Part shown: positions 1 through 7,778 of the stretch, piece after piece
How positions within the stretch are numbered: position 1 is the stretch's first letter
Layout: every line of letters begins with the position of its first letter
Assembly: GCF_001857945.1 (NCBI RefSeq)
Contig: NZ_CP017770.1
Location: forward strand, 4,216,001-4,280,000
DNA from: Paenibacillus crassostreae
GTDB taxonomy: Bacteria > Bacillota > Bacilli > Paenibacillales > Paenibacillaceae
DNA length: 64,000 bases
Direction: 5' to 3'
Program-made: the position numbers and the translations under genes
Notes under the pieces: generated by a model
The model's database searches: none
What the model was told of the DNA's origin: nothing
The model's input: only the letters and a program-made list of their open reading frames with translations

Positions 1-1383
1 AAATTGTATAAAGCAACTGGACAAGAGAAGTATTTACGCTTAAGTCAGTATTTTCTAAATCAACGTGGACAAGAACCAAGCTTTTTTGTTAAAGAATGGG
101 AGGCGAGAGGGCAAAAGTCCTTCTGGGGAGGCGTGCTACCTGGACCCGCTTCACGACCTAACTTGAAATACCATCAGAGTCATGCTCCAGTTCGTGCACA
201 GAAAGAGGCTCATGGACATGCCGTTCGTGCTGTTTACATGTACACCGCTATGGCTGATGTTGCAGATTTGACACGAGATGAAGGGTTACTTCAAGCTTGT
301 CGTACATTATGGGATAATATTATACATAAACAAATGTACATTACAGGTGGCATTGGTTCAACGCATCATGGAGAAGCATTTACATTTGATTACGATCTTC
401 CTAACGATACAATATATGCAGAAACATGCGCTTCTATTGGGTTGATCTTTTTTGCTCAAAGGATGCTTCAGATTGAACCGAATAGTCAATATGCTGATGT
501 GATCGAGAGAGCATTATACAATAATGTTATTGGAAGTATGTCGCAAGATGGTAAGCATTATTTCTATGTCAATCCATTGGAGGTATGGCCGAAAGCATCT
601 GAAGGTAATCCGGGCAAACATCATGTTAAATCAGTACGCCAGAAATGGTTCGGTTGTTCATGTTGTCCTCCGAATGTCGCTCGCCTTGTCGCGTCCCTAG
701 GAGAGTATATTTATACTGTTAGTGAAACAGAATTATATGTTAATCAATACATCGGTGGAGTAGCAAAAGCAACAATTGGTGGACAGCATCTGGAGATAAG
801 TCAAGAGACAAATTATCCTTGGGATGGAACCATTAAAATTCAGGTTACACCAGAGCATGAGCAACATTTTACGTTAGGTCTTCGTATTCCTGATTGGTGC
901 CGGCACGCCACACTTCATATTAATGGTGAAGAAACCCCAATCTCTGGATTGATACTTAACGGGTATGCTCGCATTGAGAGAACTTGGCAGGCAGGTGATG
1001 TCATTCAGTTAGAACTCTCCATGGAAATACAATTGATTCAGTCACATCCACAGTTAAGAGTAAATGCAGGTAAAGTTGCTATTCAACGAGGTCCATTAGT
1101 TTATTGTATAGAGGAGTTCGATAATAATGCTCCGCTAACTTCGATTTCACTTTTGACAGATCGGCATCGGCCTTTATCTGCGAGGTTCGACCCTGATCTT
1201 CTTGGTGGAACAATGATTATTGAAGGTGATGCACAGATCGATCAACAAGAGGATTGGAAGCATGAGCTATATCGCCCATTGAAAGCAGTAACACAACCTG
1301 TAAAATTACGTGCAATACCTTACAACAGTTGGGGAAATCGTGAAGCGGGTGAAATGAGTGTATGGATACGGATGAAGCCATAA
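1..1383 (+). CDS. GH127 beta-L-arabinofuranosidase, C-terminal part (5' end outside window)
   Basis: The reading frame is open from the left edge, so the gene starts upstream and about 460 residues of the C-terminal part are seen. The family removes beta-L-arabinofuranose from plant glycans or hydroxyproline-linked arabinan. The zinc-cysteine active site is visible: an E-T-C motif (Glu codon at 421-423, Cys at 427-429) and a C-S-C-C cluster (Cys codons at 655, 661 and 664) followed by PPN. In the GH127 prototype HypBA1, Glu338, Cys340, Cys417 and Cys418 bind zinc and Cys417 is the nucleophile. The C-terminal part looks like the family's beta-sandwich domains. No signal peptide can be judged because the N terminus is missing. 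A hairpin terminator follows at 1423. The family call is firm and the exact substrate is inferred. Confidence 0.88.
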   Translation, partial: KLYKATGQEKYLRLSQYFLNQRGQEPSFFVKEWEARGQKSFWGGVLPGPASRPNLKYHQSHAPVRAQKEAHGHAVRAVYMYTAMADVADLTRDEGLLQACRTLWDNIIHKQMYITGGIGSTHHGEAFTFDYDLPNDTIYAETCASIGLIFFAQRMLQIEPNSQYADVIERALYNNVIGSMSQDGKHYFYVNPLEVWPKASEGNPGKHHVKSVRQKWFGCSCCPPNVARLVASLGEYIYTVSETELYVNQYIGGVAKATIGGQHLEISQETNYPWDGTIKIQVTPEHEQHFTLGLRIPDWCRHATLHINGEETPISGLILNGYARIERTWQAGDVIQLELSMEIQLIQSHPQLRVNAGKVAIQRGPLVYCIEEFDNNAPLTSISLLTDRHRPLSARFDPDLLGGTMIIEGDAQIDQQEDWKHELYRPLKAVTQPVKLRAIPYNSWGNREAGEMSVWIRMKP

Positions 1384-1422
1384 CATTGTAAGAGAAACAA
1401 CTCGCCATGTGAAAATAACAAG

Positions 1423-1481
1423 ACCAGACATACAACACTCTATCGTTTTTAACGGTAGCAGATTGTATATCTGGTTTTTAT
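1423..1481 (+). terminator. Rho-independent terminator after the GH127 gene
   Basis: ACCAGACATACAA (1423-1435) pairs with TTGTATATCTGGT (1463-1475), with one G-U pair. A nested CTATCG/CGGTAG stem (1440-1458) lies inside, and the tail is TTTTATTTTTA. It separates the arabinofuranosidase gene from the SGNH hydrolase gene. Confidence 0.7.
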
Positions 1482-1593
1482 TTTTAAGTATTTTTGTTAT
1501 TGATATGTTCATATCCCAGTTGCATAAGAACGTTGAATTTCATAAACTATCATATCTAGAATATCGGATTCAATTCAAGGAGGTTGAATGATT

Positions 1594-2226
1594 GTGGTCA
1601 TCCATTACACAGCGATTGGGGATTCATTAACAGTTGGATTTGGGGCTATGCCTGGCAATGGATTTGTTCCTGTATATAGAGGATTAGCAGAATATAAACT
1701 GCAGACATTTGTGGCCTCAGATAATCTAGGGATCAATGGTTTAACATCACTTGGATTATATGATTATGTAAGTAGAAACGCGACATATCAGCACTCACTA
1801 AGAGAGGCAGATCTGATTACGATCTCCATTGGTGGGAACGACATGATTCGAGCGGCGAGGTCGTCCAATGGATCAAATCTAGACTTTCACTTCAAGCAAG
1901 CCCTCGCCGATTGTAAAATAAATTTTTCACGAATCATTAAAACAATTTACGATCTAAAGAAAAATTCTAATGGAGTATATTTGATTCGGGTCGTTGGATT
2001 ATACAATCCATTTCCGCAAATAGAAGAGGCATCAAAATATATACAACAATATAATCATTTCGTAGAAACGTATTCAAAGGAAACATTTGCTGTTGCTAAT
2101 ATTTATAATTTCTTCAGAGGTCGGGAGAAAGAACTACTTTTTATTGATCGGATTCATCCTAATGGTCGTGGATATCGTCTTATTGCTGAACAATTAGTTA
2201 GATTAGGGCTAAGACCCTTGATATAG
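1594..2226 (+). CDS. SGNH/GDSL-family hydrolase
   Basis: This is an esterase, lipase or carbohydrate deacetylase of the SGNH fold. Block I is the A-I-G-D-S-L motif near the N terminus with the nucleophile serine. Block III is G-G-N-D, and block V is D-R-I-H-P near the C terminus with the catalytic Asp/His. The length of about 210 residues is normal for single-domain members. No signal peptide is visible, so it is probably cytoplasmic. Start choice: AAGGAGG at 1578-1584 is only 3 nt from an ATG at 1588 but 9 nt from an in-frame GTG at 1594, so GTG is preferred; ATG 1588 adds two residues. It sits between a glycosidase and a sugar-uptake locus, which suggests deacylation of imported oligosaccharides, but that is inference. 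Confidence 0.8.
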   Translation: MVIHYTAIGDSLTVGFGAMPGNGFVPVYRGLAEYKLQTFVASDNLGINGLTSLGLYDYVSRNATYQHSLREADLITISIGGNDMIRAARSSNGSNLDFHFKQALADCKINFSRIIKTIYDLKKNSNGVYLIRVVGLYNPFPQIEEASKYIQQYNHFVETYSKETFAVANIYNFFRGREKELLFIDRIHPNGRGYRLIAEQLVRLGLRPLI

Positions 2227-2243
2227 TATATTCTCTATTATCT

Positions 2244-2915
2244 CTAACTCATCTTTCTTAACATACTTCGAACAGCCCATTTGCGTTCTTGTCGTTTCTT
2301 GTATTTAGGTAACGTACGATAGATATCAACGGATTCAGTGAAAGCTTTCTGTGCTTCTTGCTTGAGACCCATTTCCTTATACATTATCCCTAATAGATAA
2401 CTAGCTTCACATGAAGAAGAATGGATTTCTTGAAACAATTGTATATATTTCTCAACCTTATGTGGATCAGAACGTTGATACAGGGATGCTAGTCTAAGAT
2501 AAGGCTGGCCATATTTCACTCGAGGATTAATGGAGAGTGCTTTATGAATATTGTCTTCTCCTACTTGAGTGTGTCCTAGATATAAATTAGCGGTTCCTAA
2601 ATCATCCCAATATTCTGCTGAATGTTCGAATTGTCTCTGGATAGAATTCAGGATTTCGAGGGCTTCTTGGTATTTCTTACGTTCAATTAGAAGACGAGCT
2701 AGTTCGTGTTTGGAAGAAACATCGTTAGGACTCATTAATATTTCTGAGCGTAGTTTAGAAATCCTCTTCATTCTTTTGAAGGGTTTCGTTAAACTGGGGA
2801 ATACACCTACAAAGCGCCGATCTAGAATATAGACTACGGCTAGTATAACAAGAATAGCAATGAAAGGATTGCCAACTAGCCTCCATAGCAGCATAAAACC
2901 GATAAACTTACCCAT
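2244..2915 (-). CDS. TPR-repeat protein with N-terminal membrane anchor
   Basis: The 223-residue protein starts with a hydrophobic stretch (about residues 5-30, rich in Ile/Leu/Val) followed by basic residues, so it is likely anchored with its bulk in the cytoplasm. From about residue 60 it shows TPR-like helix pairs: alternating small and aromatic positions such as E-L-A-R-L-L-I-E, W-D-D-L-G-T-A-N-L-Y-L-G and Y-L-L-G-I-M-Y-K-E-M-G. The C terminus is strongly basic. No enzyme motif is present. TPR proteins of this type act as scaffolds, but no partner can be named here. It is transcribed toward the SGNH gene, and the 62-bp tandem repeat lies just upstream of its start. Confidence 0.7.
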   Translation of the reverse strand: MGKFIGFMLLWRLVGNPFIAILVILAVVYILDRRFVGVFPSLTKPFKRMKRISKLRSEILMSPNDVSSKHELARLLIERKKYQEALEILNSIQRQFEHSAEYWDDLGTANLYLGHTQVGEDNIHKALSINPRVKYGQPYLRLASLYQRSDPHKVEKYIQLFQEIHSSSCEASYLLGIMYKEMGLKQEAQKAFTESVDIYRTLPKYKKRQERKWAVRSMLRKMS

Positions 2916-2928
2916 AATTTCCCCCTAA

Positions 2929-3113
2929 AAGTTTTTGAGCGTTACTCCTTGTATAATACTTCGAGAAAACTCTCTTCGTAAGCATAATCCAAGTTTTTGA
3001 GCGTTACTTATTGTATAATACTTCGAGAAAACTCTCTTCGTAAGCATAATCCAAGTTTTTGAGCGTTACTCCTTGCATAATACTTCGAGAAAACTCTCTT
3101 CGTAAGCATAATC
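2929..3113. repeat. Three tandem copies of a 62-bp repeat
   Basis: Copies begin at 2929, 2991 and 3053, and each opens with AAGTTTTTGAGCGTTACT. They differ at only a few bases (CCTTGTATAA, TATTGTATAA and CCTTGCATAA variants), and the third copy ends around 3113. Because 62 is not divisible by 3 the repeat cannot preserve a reading frame. On the minus strand each unit carries TATTATAC followed by AAGGAGTAACGC, resembling a -10 box and a ribosome binding site. It lies between the TPR gene and the end of the LacI-type gene. Confidence 0.92.
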
Positions 3114-3154
3114 TATTATTTAATAATAAAGCGATTTTCATTATACCATAGCGA

Positions 3155-4159
3155 TTAAAGTGTACGAACAGAATCGCGGATGATAATCTTTCCTTGGACC
3201 TGAATTCTGCCATTTTTGTGGTCAGGATTATCAATTTTGTCCATAATTGTTTTCAATGCCAGTTGGGCCATTTTCTCAATATCGACTGCTACGGTAGTGA
3301 GTTTCGGCGATGTCAGAGTGGCATAGATATCATTGTCAAATCCAACAACCGAACAGTCTTCAGGAATGCGATAACCTAATGTATTTAATCTATCATATAA
3401 ATTGTAAGCGACTTGATCACAATTGCAGACAAAAGCAGTAGGTGTCTCCTTGGGCAGCACAATGTCGATATATGTTCCTCGTTTATCTCTATCGTTAAGT
3501 ATAAATTGTGGATCTAATGTTAACCCATGTTCTAATAGGGATTTATAGTAACCTAGAAAACGGTCTTGGATGCTACTTGTTGAGTAAATATTACCTACAA
3601 AAGCGATTTTCTTATGGTTATTACGGATTAAGTAGTTGGTGATCTCATAAGCACCATAGAAATTATCACTGACGATCGAATCAATAGCAGAGTGCTCATC
3701 ATAAAAATCTAGAAATAACTTAGGCAAATCCATGCTTTGGATAGTTTCAATATAGGGCTTGCTGACCTGACCCAGAATAATTATGCCATCTACCTTTTTC
3801 TCGTTATATAATCTGGGGAAACTTAGACTTTCTTCTTCTTCACTACTTAAAATATTTAGTATCCCAAAGTATCCATATTGCTCAAGATGCAAGGAAATAT
3901 GCTGATATACTGTCATGTAGAAAGACTGATTGATACCCGTGAACCGTTCAGGGATTAGAACACCTATATTATAAGAAAGTCCATCTTTGATAGATTTGGC
4001 AGCGGTATTATAGCGATAACCCATATCTTCAGCTAATTTCTTGATTTTCGTTTTTAATTCGTCACTGACACCTTCTTTATTACTAAGTGCTTTAGACACC
4101 GTTACACTACTAACCCCTAATTTGTTAGCTATATCCTTCATCGTAATATTACTTTTCAA
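3155..4159 (-). CDS. LacI-family transcriptional regulator
   Basis: A DNA-binding repressor of the LacI/GalR family, about 334 residues. The N-terminal helix-turn-helix reads M-K-D-I-A-N-K-L-G-V-S followed by S-V-T-V-S-K-A-L-S-N, with the hinge helix region Y-N-T-A-A-K-S. A periplasmic-binding-protein-like sensor domain fills residues 60-330. Start choice: the mRNA reads GGGAAGG then TGAATTTT then TTG at 4159, which gives good spacing. The longer GTG at 4168 overlaps its own ribosome binding site, and an ATG at 4141 is also possible. It is divergent from the sugar importer, with operator-like sites in the shared intergenic region, so it most likely controls that operon and itself in response to a sugar. 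Confidence 0.88.
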   Translation of the reverse strand: MKSNITMKDIANKLGVSSVTVSKALSNKEGVSDELKTKIKKLAEDMGYRYNTAAKSIKDGLSYNIGVLIPERFTGINQSFYMTVYQHISLHLEQYGYFGILNILSSEEEESLSFPRLYNEKKVDGIIILGQVSKPYIETIQSMDLPKLFLDFYDEHSAIDSIVSDNFYGAYEITNYLIRNNHKKIAFVGNIYSTSSIQDRFLGYYKSLLEHGLTLDPQFILNDRDKRGTYIDIVLPKETPTAFVCNCDQVAYNLYDRLNTLGYRIPEDCSVVGFDNDIYATLTSPKLTTVAVDIEKMAQLALKTIMDKIDNPDHKNGRIQVQGKIIIRDSVRTL

Positions 4160-4183
4160 AAAATTCACCTTCCCAATTTAAGC

Positions 4184-4193
4184 AATCGATAAC
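4184..4193. promoter_or_regulatory. Candidate LacI-type operator, site 1
   Basis: AATCGATAAC lies about 25 bp upstream of the regulator's own start codon. It shares the CG centre and the TAAC/GTTA half with the two sites further on, which suggests autoregulation. This rests on pattern similarity only. Confidence 0.35.
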
Positions 4194-4263
4194 ATTTAAG
4201 TACATTTTACTCATTTTGATGTGAAATTCATACTTAAAAAATAAATAACGTTATATTTATTAC

Positions 4264-4275
4264 TTTATCGTTAAC
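4264..4275. promoter_or_regulatory. Candidate LacI-type operator, site 2
   Basis: TTTATCGTTAAC differs from site 3 (TTTATCGGTAAC) at one position. The two lie 202 bp apart, a distance compatible with looping by a tetrameric or cooperative repressor. Confidence 0.4.
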
Positions 4276-4465
4276 TTAATTATATAGATAGTTATTGTTA
4301 TTTCAATGAAATAGCACAAATTTATTCTGTGTCATAAATATAATAGATAAAATAATATAAATGAGGACGTAAACCCTACATTCACTGATTAAATGTGTTA
4401 TTTGTTATGTTATTTAAAATAATGATTGACGAGTAAGCGTATTCAATATAGTATAATAATCGTAG

Positions 4466-4477
4466 TTTATCGGTAAC
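4466..4477. promoter_or_regulatory. Candidate LacI-type operator, site 3 at the importer promoter
   Basis: TTTATCGGTAAC starts 9 bp after the TATAAT at 4452, so a bound repressor would block the start of transcription. It is the best placed of the three sites. Confidence 0.45.
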
Positions 4478-4506
4478 TTAATTTAATTAACGGGAGGGGT
4501 TAATGT

Positions 4507-5859
4507 ATGAAAAGAAATAAGATGTTTACAGGGTTAATGGCATTAGTACTCGTATTTACAATGATAGTAGGTTGTTCCTCTAATACTAACAACACGGAAC
4601 AGAATACAGCGAAGACTAATGAAAGCGGTTCTAACACTGCACCAACAGAAGGAACTGATAAGGCTGTTTCCGGGGAAATCACAGTTATTACGCAAAGAAC
4701 GGATATTGTTGATACTGTTTTCAAAGATTATGCAATGGAATTTAACAAGAAATATCCAGATGTAAAGGTTAATTTTCAAGCATTGTCTGATTATGAAGGT
4801 CAAATTAAGATTCGTATGAATTCAGATGATTATGGTGATGTGTTATTGTTACCAACAAGTATTCCACTGGCAGATACACCTCAATTCTTCGAGCCACTTG
4901 GAGATTTGGATCAAATGAAGAGCCAATATATTGGTTTAGAAGAAAGAACAGTTGATGGTAAATCATATGGTCTCCCAATCACTGTGAATTTCTCAGGTAT
5001 TCTTTATAACAAGAAAGTATTTGATGATGCAGGCGTGGCCACCACTCCAAGAACTCCAGACGAATTCCTAGCAGCACTGCAAAAAATTAAAGACAAAGGA
5101 GTTGCCACTCCTTTATACACGAACTATGCGGATAGTTGGCCTTTAACTCAATGGGAATCTGTACTAACGACTGTTGCAGGGAACGTTGATTATGTGAATG
5201 TAACTCAGCCAAATACGGATGATAACTTTGTTGCAGGACAACCACATTATGATCTTTATAAAGTGATGTATGATGCTGCACAAAAAGGTTTAATTGAGAA
5301 AGACCCAACTACGACGAACTGGGAAGCATCTAAAGCAGATCTTGCTAATGGCAAAATTGGAGCTATGGTACTTGGATCATGGGCGATTGGTCAAGTAAAA
5401 GCTTTAGCAGCAAACCCGGATGACATCGCTTTTATGCCTTATCCTACTAATGCCGAAGAAGTTATTATGCCACTAGCTGATGACTACTTACTTGGGATAA
5501 GTCTTCATAGTAAGAATAAAGAAGCAGCAAGAGCGTGGGTAGACTGGTTTATCAATGAATCGAGCTATCCAACCACAGAAGGTGGAGGTATGAGTCCTGT
5601 AGTTGGTGCTGAATTACCAGCAACATTGAAATTGTTTGAGGGTACAGAAGTGAAGTTTGAATTGCAAACTCCAGCTACAGCAGGTCAAGAAGGTTGGGTT
5701 GATAAGATCGACAAAGATGCAGAAATTGGACTTTGGCAACCAGATTTCAAGAAACGGATCATTGAAGCTGCTATTGGAAACAGAAGTGAGTCTTATGACG
5801 ATATTATGAAAGATTTGAACGATGCTTGGGTGAAGTCTCGTGCAAAAGTAACACAATAG
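4507..5859 (+). CDS. Sugar ABC transporter substrate-binding lipoprotein
   Basis: A family 1 extracellular solute-binding protein that delivers an oligosaccharide to the two permeases downstream. The N terminus is a lipoprotein signal with basic residues, a hydrophobic core and the lipobox I-V-G-C, so Cys23 is the lipidated first residue of the mature protein. An Asn/Thr/Ser-rich linker follows. The body shows the usual sugar-binding architecture, with N-F-S-G-I-L-Y-N-K-K and G-A-M-V-L-G-S-W-A typical of CUT1 binding proteins. The length (450 residues) is normal. The start is supported by GGGAGGGG 8-10 bp upstream. A palindromic repeat begins at its stop codon and a stem-loop follows at 5969, so it is probably expressed more strongly than the permeases. 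Confidence 0.93.
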   Translation: MKRNKMFTGLMALVLVFTMIVGCSSNTNNTEQNTAKTNESGSNTAPTEGTDKAVSGEITVITQRTDIVDTVFKDYAMEFNKKYPDVKVNFQALSDYEGQIKIRMNSDDYGDVLLLPTSIPLADTPQFFEPLGDLDQMKSQYIGLEERTVDGKSYGLPITVNFSGILYNKKVFDDAGVATTPRTPDEFLAALQKIKDKGVATPLYTNYADSWPLTQWESVLTTVAGNVDYVNVTQPNTDDNFVAGQPHYDLYKVMYDAAQKGLIEKDPTTTNWEASKADLANGKIGAMVLGSWAIGQVKALAANPDDIAFMPYPTNAEEVIMPLADDYLLGISLHSKNKEAARAWVDWFINESSYPTTEGGGMSPVVGAELPATLKLFEGTEVKFELQTPATAGQEGWVDKIDKDAEIGLWQPDFKKRIIEAAIGNRSESYDDIMKDLNDAWVKSRAKVTQ

Positions 5860-5947
5860 GAATCAATTTCATAATCGCCAATGCAACTTAAATATCGACT
5901 ATATATAGTTACAGCAGAATGAGTTTGTGTAATTATGAAATTGATTC
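5860..5947. repeat. Dispersed palindromic repeat, copy A
   Basis: The 16-bp arms GAATCAATTTCATAAT (5860-5875) and ATTATGAAATTGATTC (5932-5947) are perfectly complementary. The interior carries ACTATATATAGTTACA, shared with copies B and partly D. The left arm begins directly after the stop codon of the binding-protein gene. Other copies are at 16765, 21805 and 22945. Confidence 0.9.
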
Positions 5948-5968
5948 TAGTGTAGAAAATAATTAAGT

Positions 5969-6001
5969 TAAGGGAACGCACAATGCTGCGTTTCCTTAAT
6001 T
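5969..6001 (+). terminator. Stem-loop between binding protein and permeases (partial terminator)
   Basis: TAAGGGAACGCA (5969-5980) pairs with TGCGTTTCCTTA (5987-5998) over 12 bp with one G-U pair, followed by only a short ATTTC tail. It may act as an attenuator or as a 3' stabiliser that raises binding-protein mRNA over permease mRNA. Confidence 0.55.
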
Positions 6002-6038
6002 TCAAAAAAAGACAGAGGCAAGACCATGGAGGTGTGAG

Positions 6039-6914
6039 ATGTTTAGAAACCTTAGTTATAAGTCACAACGAATCATTATTATTATTGCTTTCTCGCTAAT
6101 TCCGGTTGCATTATTGTTCACATTAGCCTATCTACCGGTCTTTAATATGTTTAGATATAGTTTCACGGATTGGAATGGATACAGCAAACAGTTTGATTAT
6201 GTAGGGTTTGAGAACTACAAAACGATATTTACCGATCCTAAATATTTTTCGGTTTTTAAAGTAAGCTTATATTATTTTGTCGGATCATTTTTACAAATGG
6301 GCCTAGCTTTATATTTCGCTACCATATTAAGTTTCAAAGTTCGTTTTAAGAACTTTTTTAAGGGAGTTTTGTTTTTCCCATACCTACTAAATGGAGTAGC
6401 TATTGGGTTTATCTTTCTGTTCTTCTTTAGACCAGATGGTACATTAGATACTTTACTTCAAGCGATTGGACTTGGACATTTATCGCAGGGATGGCTCCTT
6501 AATCCGAATATTATTAATGTGTCGTTAGCTGGCGCTTCATTATGGAGATATATGGGATTCAATCTTATTATTTTTCTAGGAGCGATATCCTCTATTGGTA
6601 AGGATGTCTACGAGGCTTCTGATATTGATGGTGCGAATCGTTGGCATCAATTTCGACATATTATTTTGCCAAGTATAAAAAATATTATTCAATTAAATAT
6701 GATTCTTGCTATTAGTGGAGCTATAAGTGCATTTGATATTCCGTATATCATGACAGGCGGATCCAACGGTAGTAATACGTTCGTTATACAAACGGTAGAT
6801 GTGGCGTTTAAGTACGGTAAGCTGGGTATGGCATCTGCAATGGCAGTTGTATTGCTTATTATTGTGATTATCGTGACATTACTTCAGAAAATCTTGATCA
6901 AGGGGGAGAAATAA
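6039..6914 (+). CDS. Sugar ABC transporter permease (MalF/UgpA-like)
   Basis: A CUT1-family inner-membrane permease of 291 residues. It has about six hydrophobic segments, the first at about residues 12-35. The EAA loop that docks the ATPase reads E-A-S-D-I-D-G-A-N-R-W followed by H-I-I-L-P-S-I near residue 190. The start has GGAGGTG at 6028-6034. It ends 2 nt before the partner permease, so the two are translationally linked. No ATPase gene is present in the cluster; CUT1 systems in Bacillota commonly share a distant MsmX/UgpC-type ATPase, and that is inferred here. Confidence 0.92.
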   Translation: MFRNLSYKSQRIIIIIAFSLIPVALLFTLAYLPVFNMFRYSFTDWNGYSKQFDYVGFENYKTIFTDPKYFSVFKVSLYYFVGSFLQMGLALYFATILSFKVRFKNFFKGVLFFPYLLNGVAIGFIFLFFFRPDGTLDTLLQAIGLGHLSQGWLLNPNIINVSLAGASLWRYMGFNLIIFLGAISSIGKDVYEASDIDGANRWHQFRHIILPSIKNIIQLNMILAISGAISAFDIPYIMTGGSNGSNTFVIQTVDVAFKYGKLGMASAMAVVLLIIVIIVTLLQKILIKGEK

Positions 6915-6916
6915 AT

Positions 6917-7747
6917 ATGTATCAACTTAAATATAGAACTGCAAGCATATTTAAATACTTCACTTTAATCTTGGGAGCATTCATGGCGTTGGTACCGATT
7001 GTCGTTGTTCTATTCGCCTCTCTGAAGACTGGAACGGAATACAATTCAACCAGCCCATTATCACCACCTGCTGATTGGTTAAACTTTGCTAATTATACGA
7101 AGGCATTCGTAAATGGTAAGATGCTGCTTGGGTTTGCTAATACCATTTTTATCCTTATCATTTCAATCGTAGGAGCAACATTAACAGGTTCGATGATCGC
7201 TTATATTCTGAATAGATTTAAATTTCGCGGGAAAAAGTTAATTATGGGTGCTTTCTTATTAGCAACATTGATTCCTAGTGTTACTACTCAAGTATCAACA
7301 TACCGGATTATTAACGCATTCGATTTAGTAAATACACACTTTGCGCCTATATTGTTATATTTGGGTACTGATATTATTGCTGTTTATATATTTCTTCAGT
7401 TTTTGGATTCAATCTCCGAATCATTGGATGAATCGGCTATGTTGGATGGAGCTTCTTACATAACGATTTATTTTAAAATCATATTACCATTACTTATCCC
7501 AGCCATCGTGACAGTCGTGATTATTAAGGGTGTTAGTATTTATAATGACTTTTATACACCTTTTCTGTATATGCCAAGTGATCATTTACAGGTCATATCT
7601 ACTGCTCTATTTAAATTTAAAGGACCTTATGGTTCACAGTGGGAAGTCATATGTGCTGCGATTATGATCACGATTATACCTATTACACTTGTTTTCGTTA
7701 GTTTGCAAAAGTATATTTACAATGGTTTTGAAGGTTCGGTTAAGTGA
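6917..7747 (+). CDS. Sugar ABC transporter permease (MalG/UgpE-like)
   Basis: The second CUT1 permease, 276 residues with about six membrane segments. The EAA loop reads E-S-A-M-L-D-G-A-S-Y followed by F-K-I-I-L-P-L-L near residue 190. It starts with ATG preceded by AAGGGGGAG. It should form a heterodimer with the preceding permease and receive sugar from the lipoprotein. The GH130-type enzyme starts 32 nt after the stop, so import and first processing of the sugar are probably one transcription unit. Confidence 0.92.
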   Translation: MYQLKYRTASIFKYFTLILGAFMALVPIVVVLFASLKTGTEYNSTSPLSPPADWLNFANYTKAFVNGKMLLGFANTIFILIISIVGATLTGSMIAYILNRFKFRGKKLIMGAFLLATLIPSVTTQVSTYRIINAFDLVNTHFAPILLYLGTDIIAVYIFLQFLDSISESLDESAMLDGASYITIYFKIILPLLIPAIVTVVIIKGVSIYNDFYTPFLYMPSDHLQVISTALFKFKGPYGSQWEVICAAIMITIIPITLVFVSLQKYIYNGFEGSVK

Positions 7748-7778
7748 TTGATCACTATAATGTAGGAGGTTTTATTAT

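Larger units (their letters stand above)
4160..4506. promoter_or_regulatory. Divergent control region between LacI regulator and sugar importer
   Basis: An AT-rich 347-bp gap with no gene. Toward the importer a TTGACG at 4426-4431 and TATAAT at 4452-4457 are visible, with a long 20-nt spacer; TATAGT at 4447 would give 15. GGGAGGGG precedes the binding-protein start. Three related CG-centred motifs are seen: AATCGATAAC at 4184, TTTATCGTTAAC at 4264 and TTTATCGGTAAC at 4466. The last would cover the transcription start region, as expected for repression. Confidence 0.55.

Noticed and set aside
1409..1591. Short plus-strand frame between the GH127 and SGNH genes
   Set aside because: It spans the terminator hairpin and overlaps the next start, and the composition is not protein-like.
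2929..3113. CRISPR-like array reading of the 62-bp repeat
   Set aside because: The units are directly contiguous with no spacers and no cas genes are present, so it is a simple tandem repeat.
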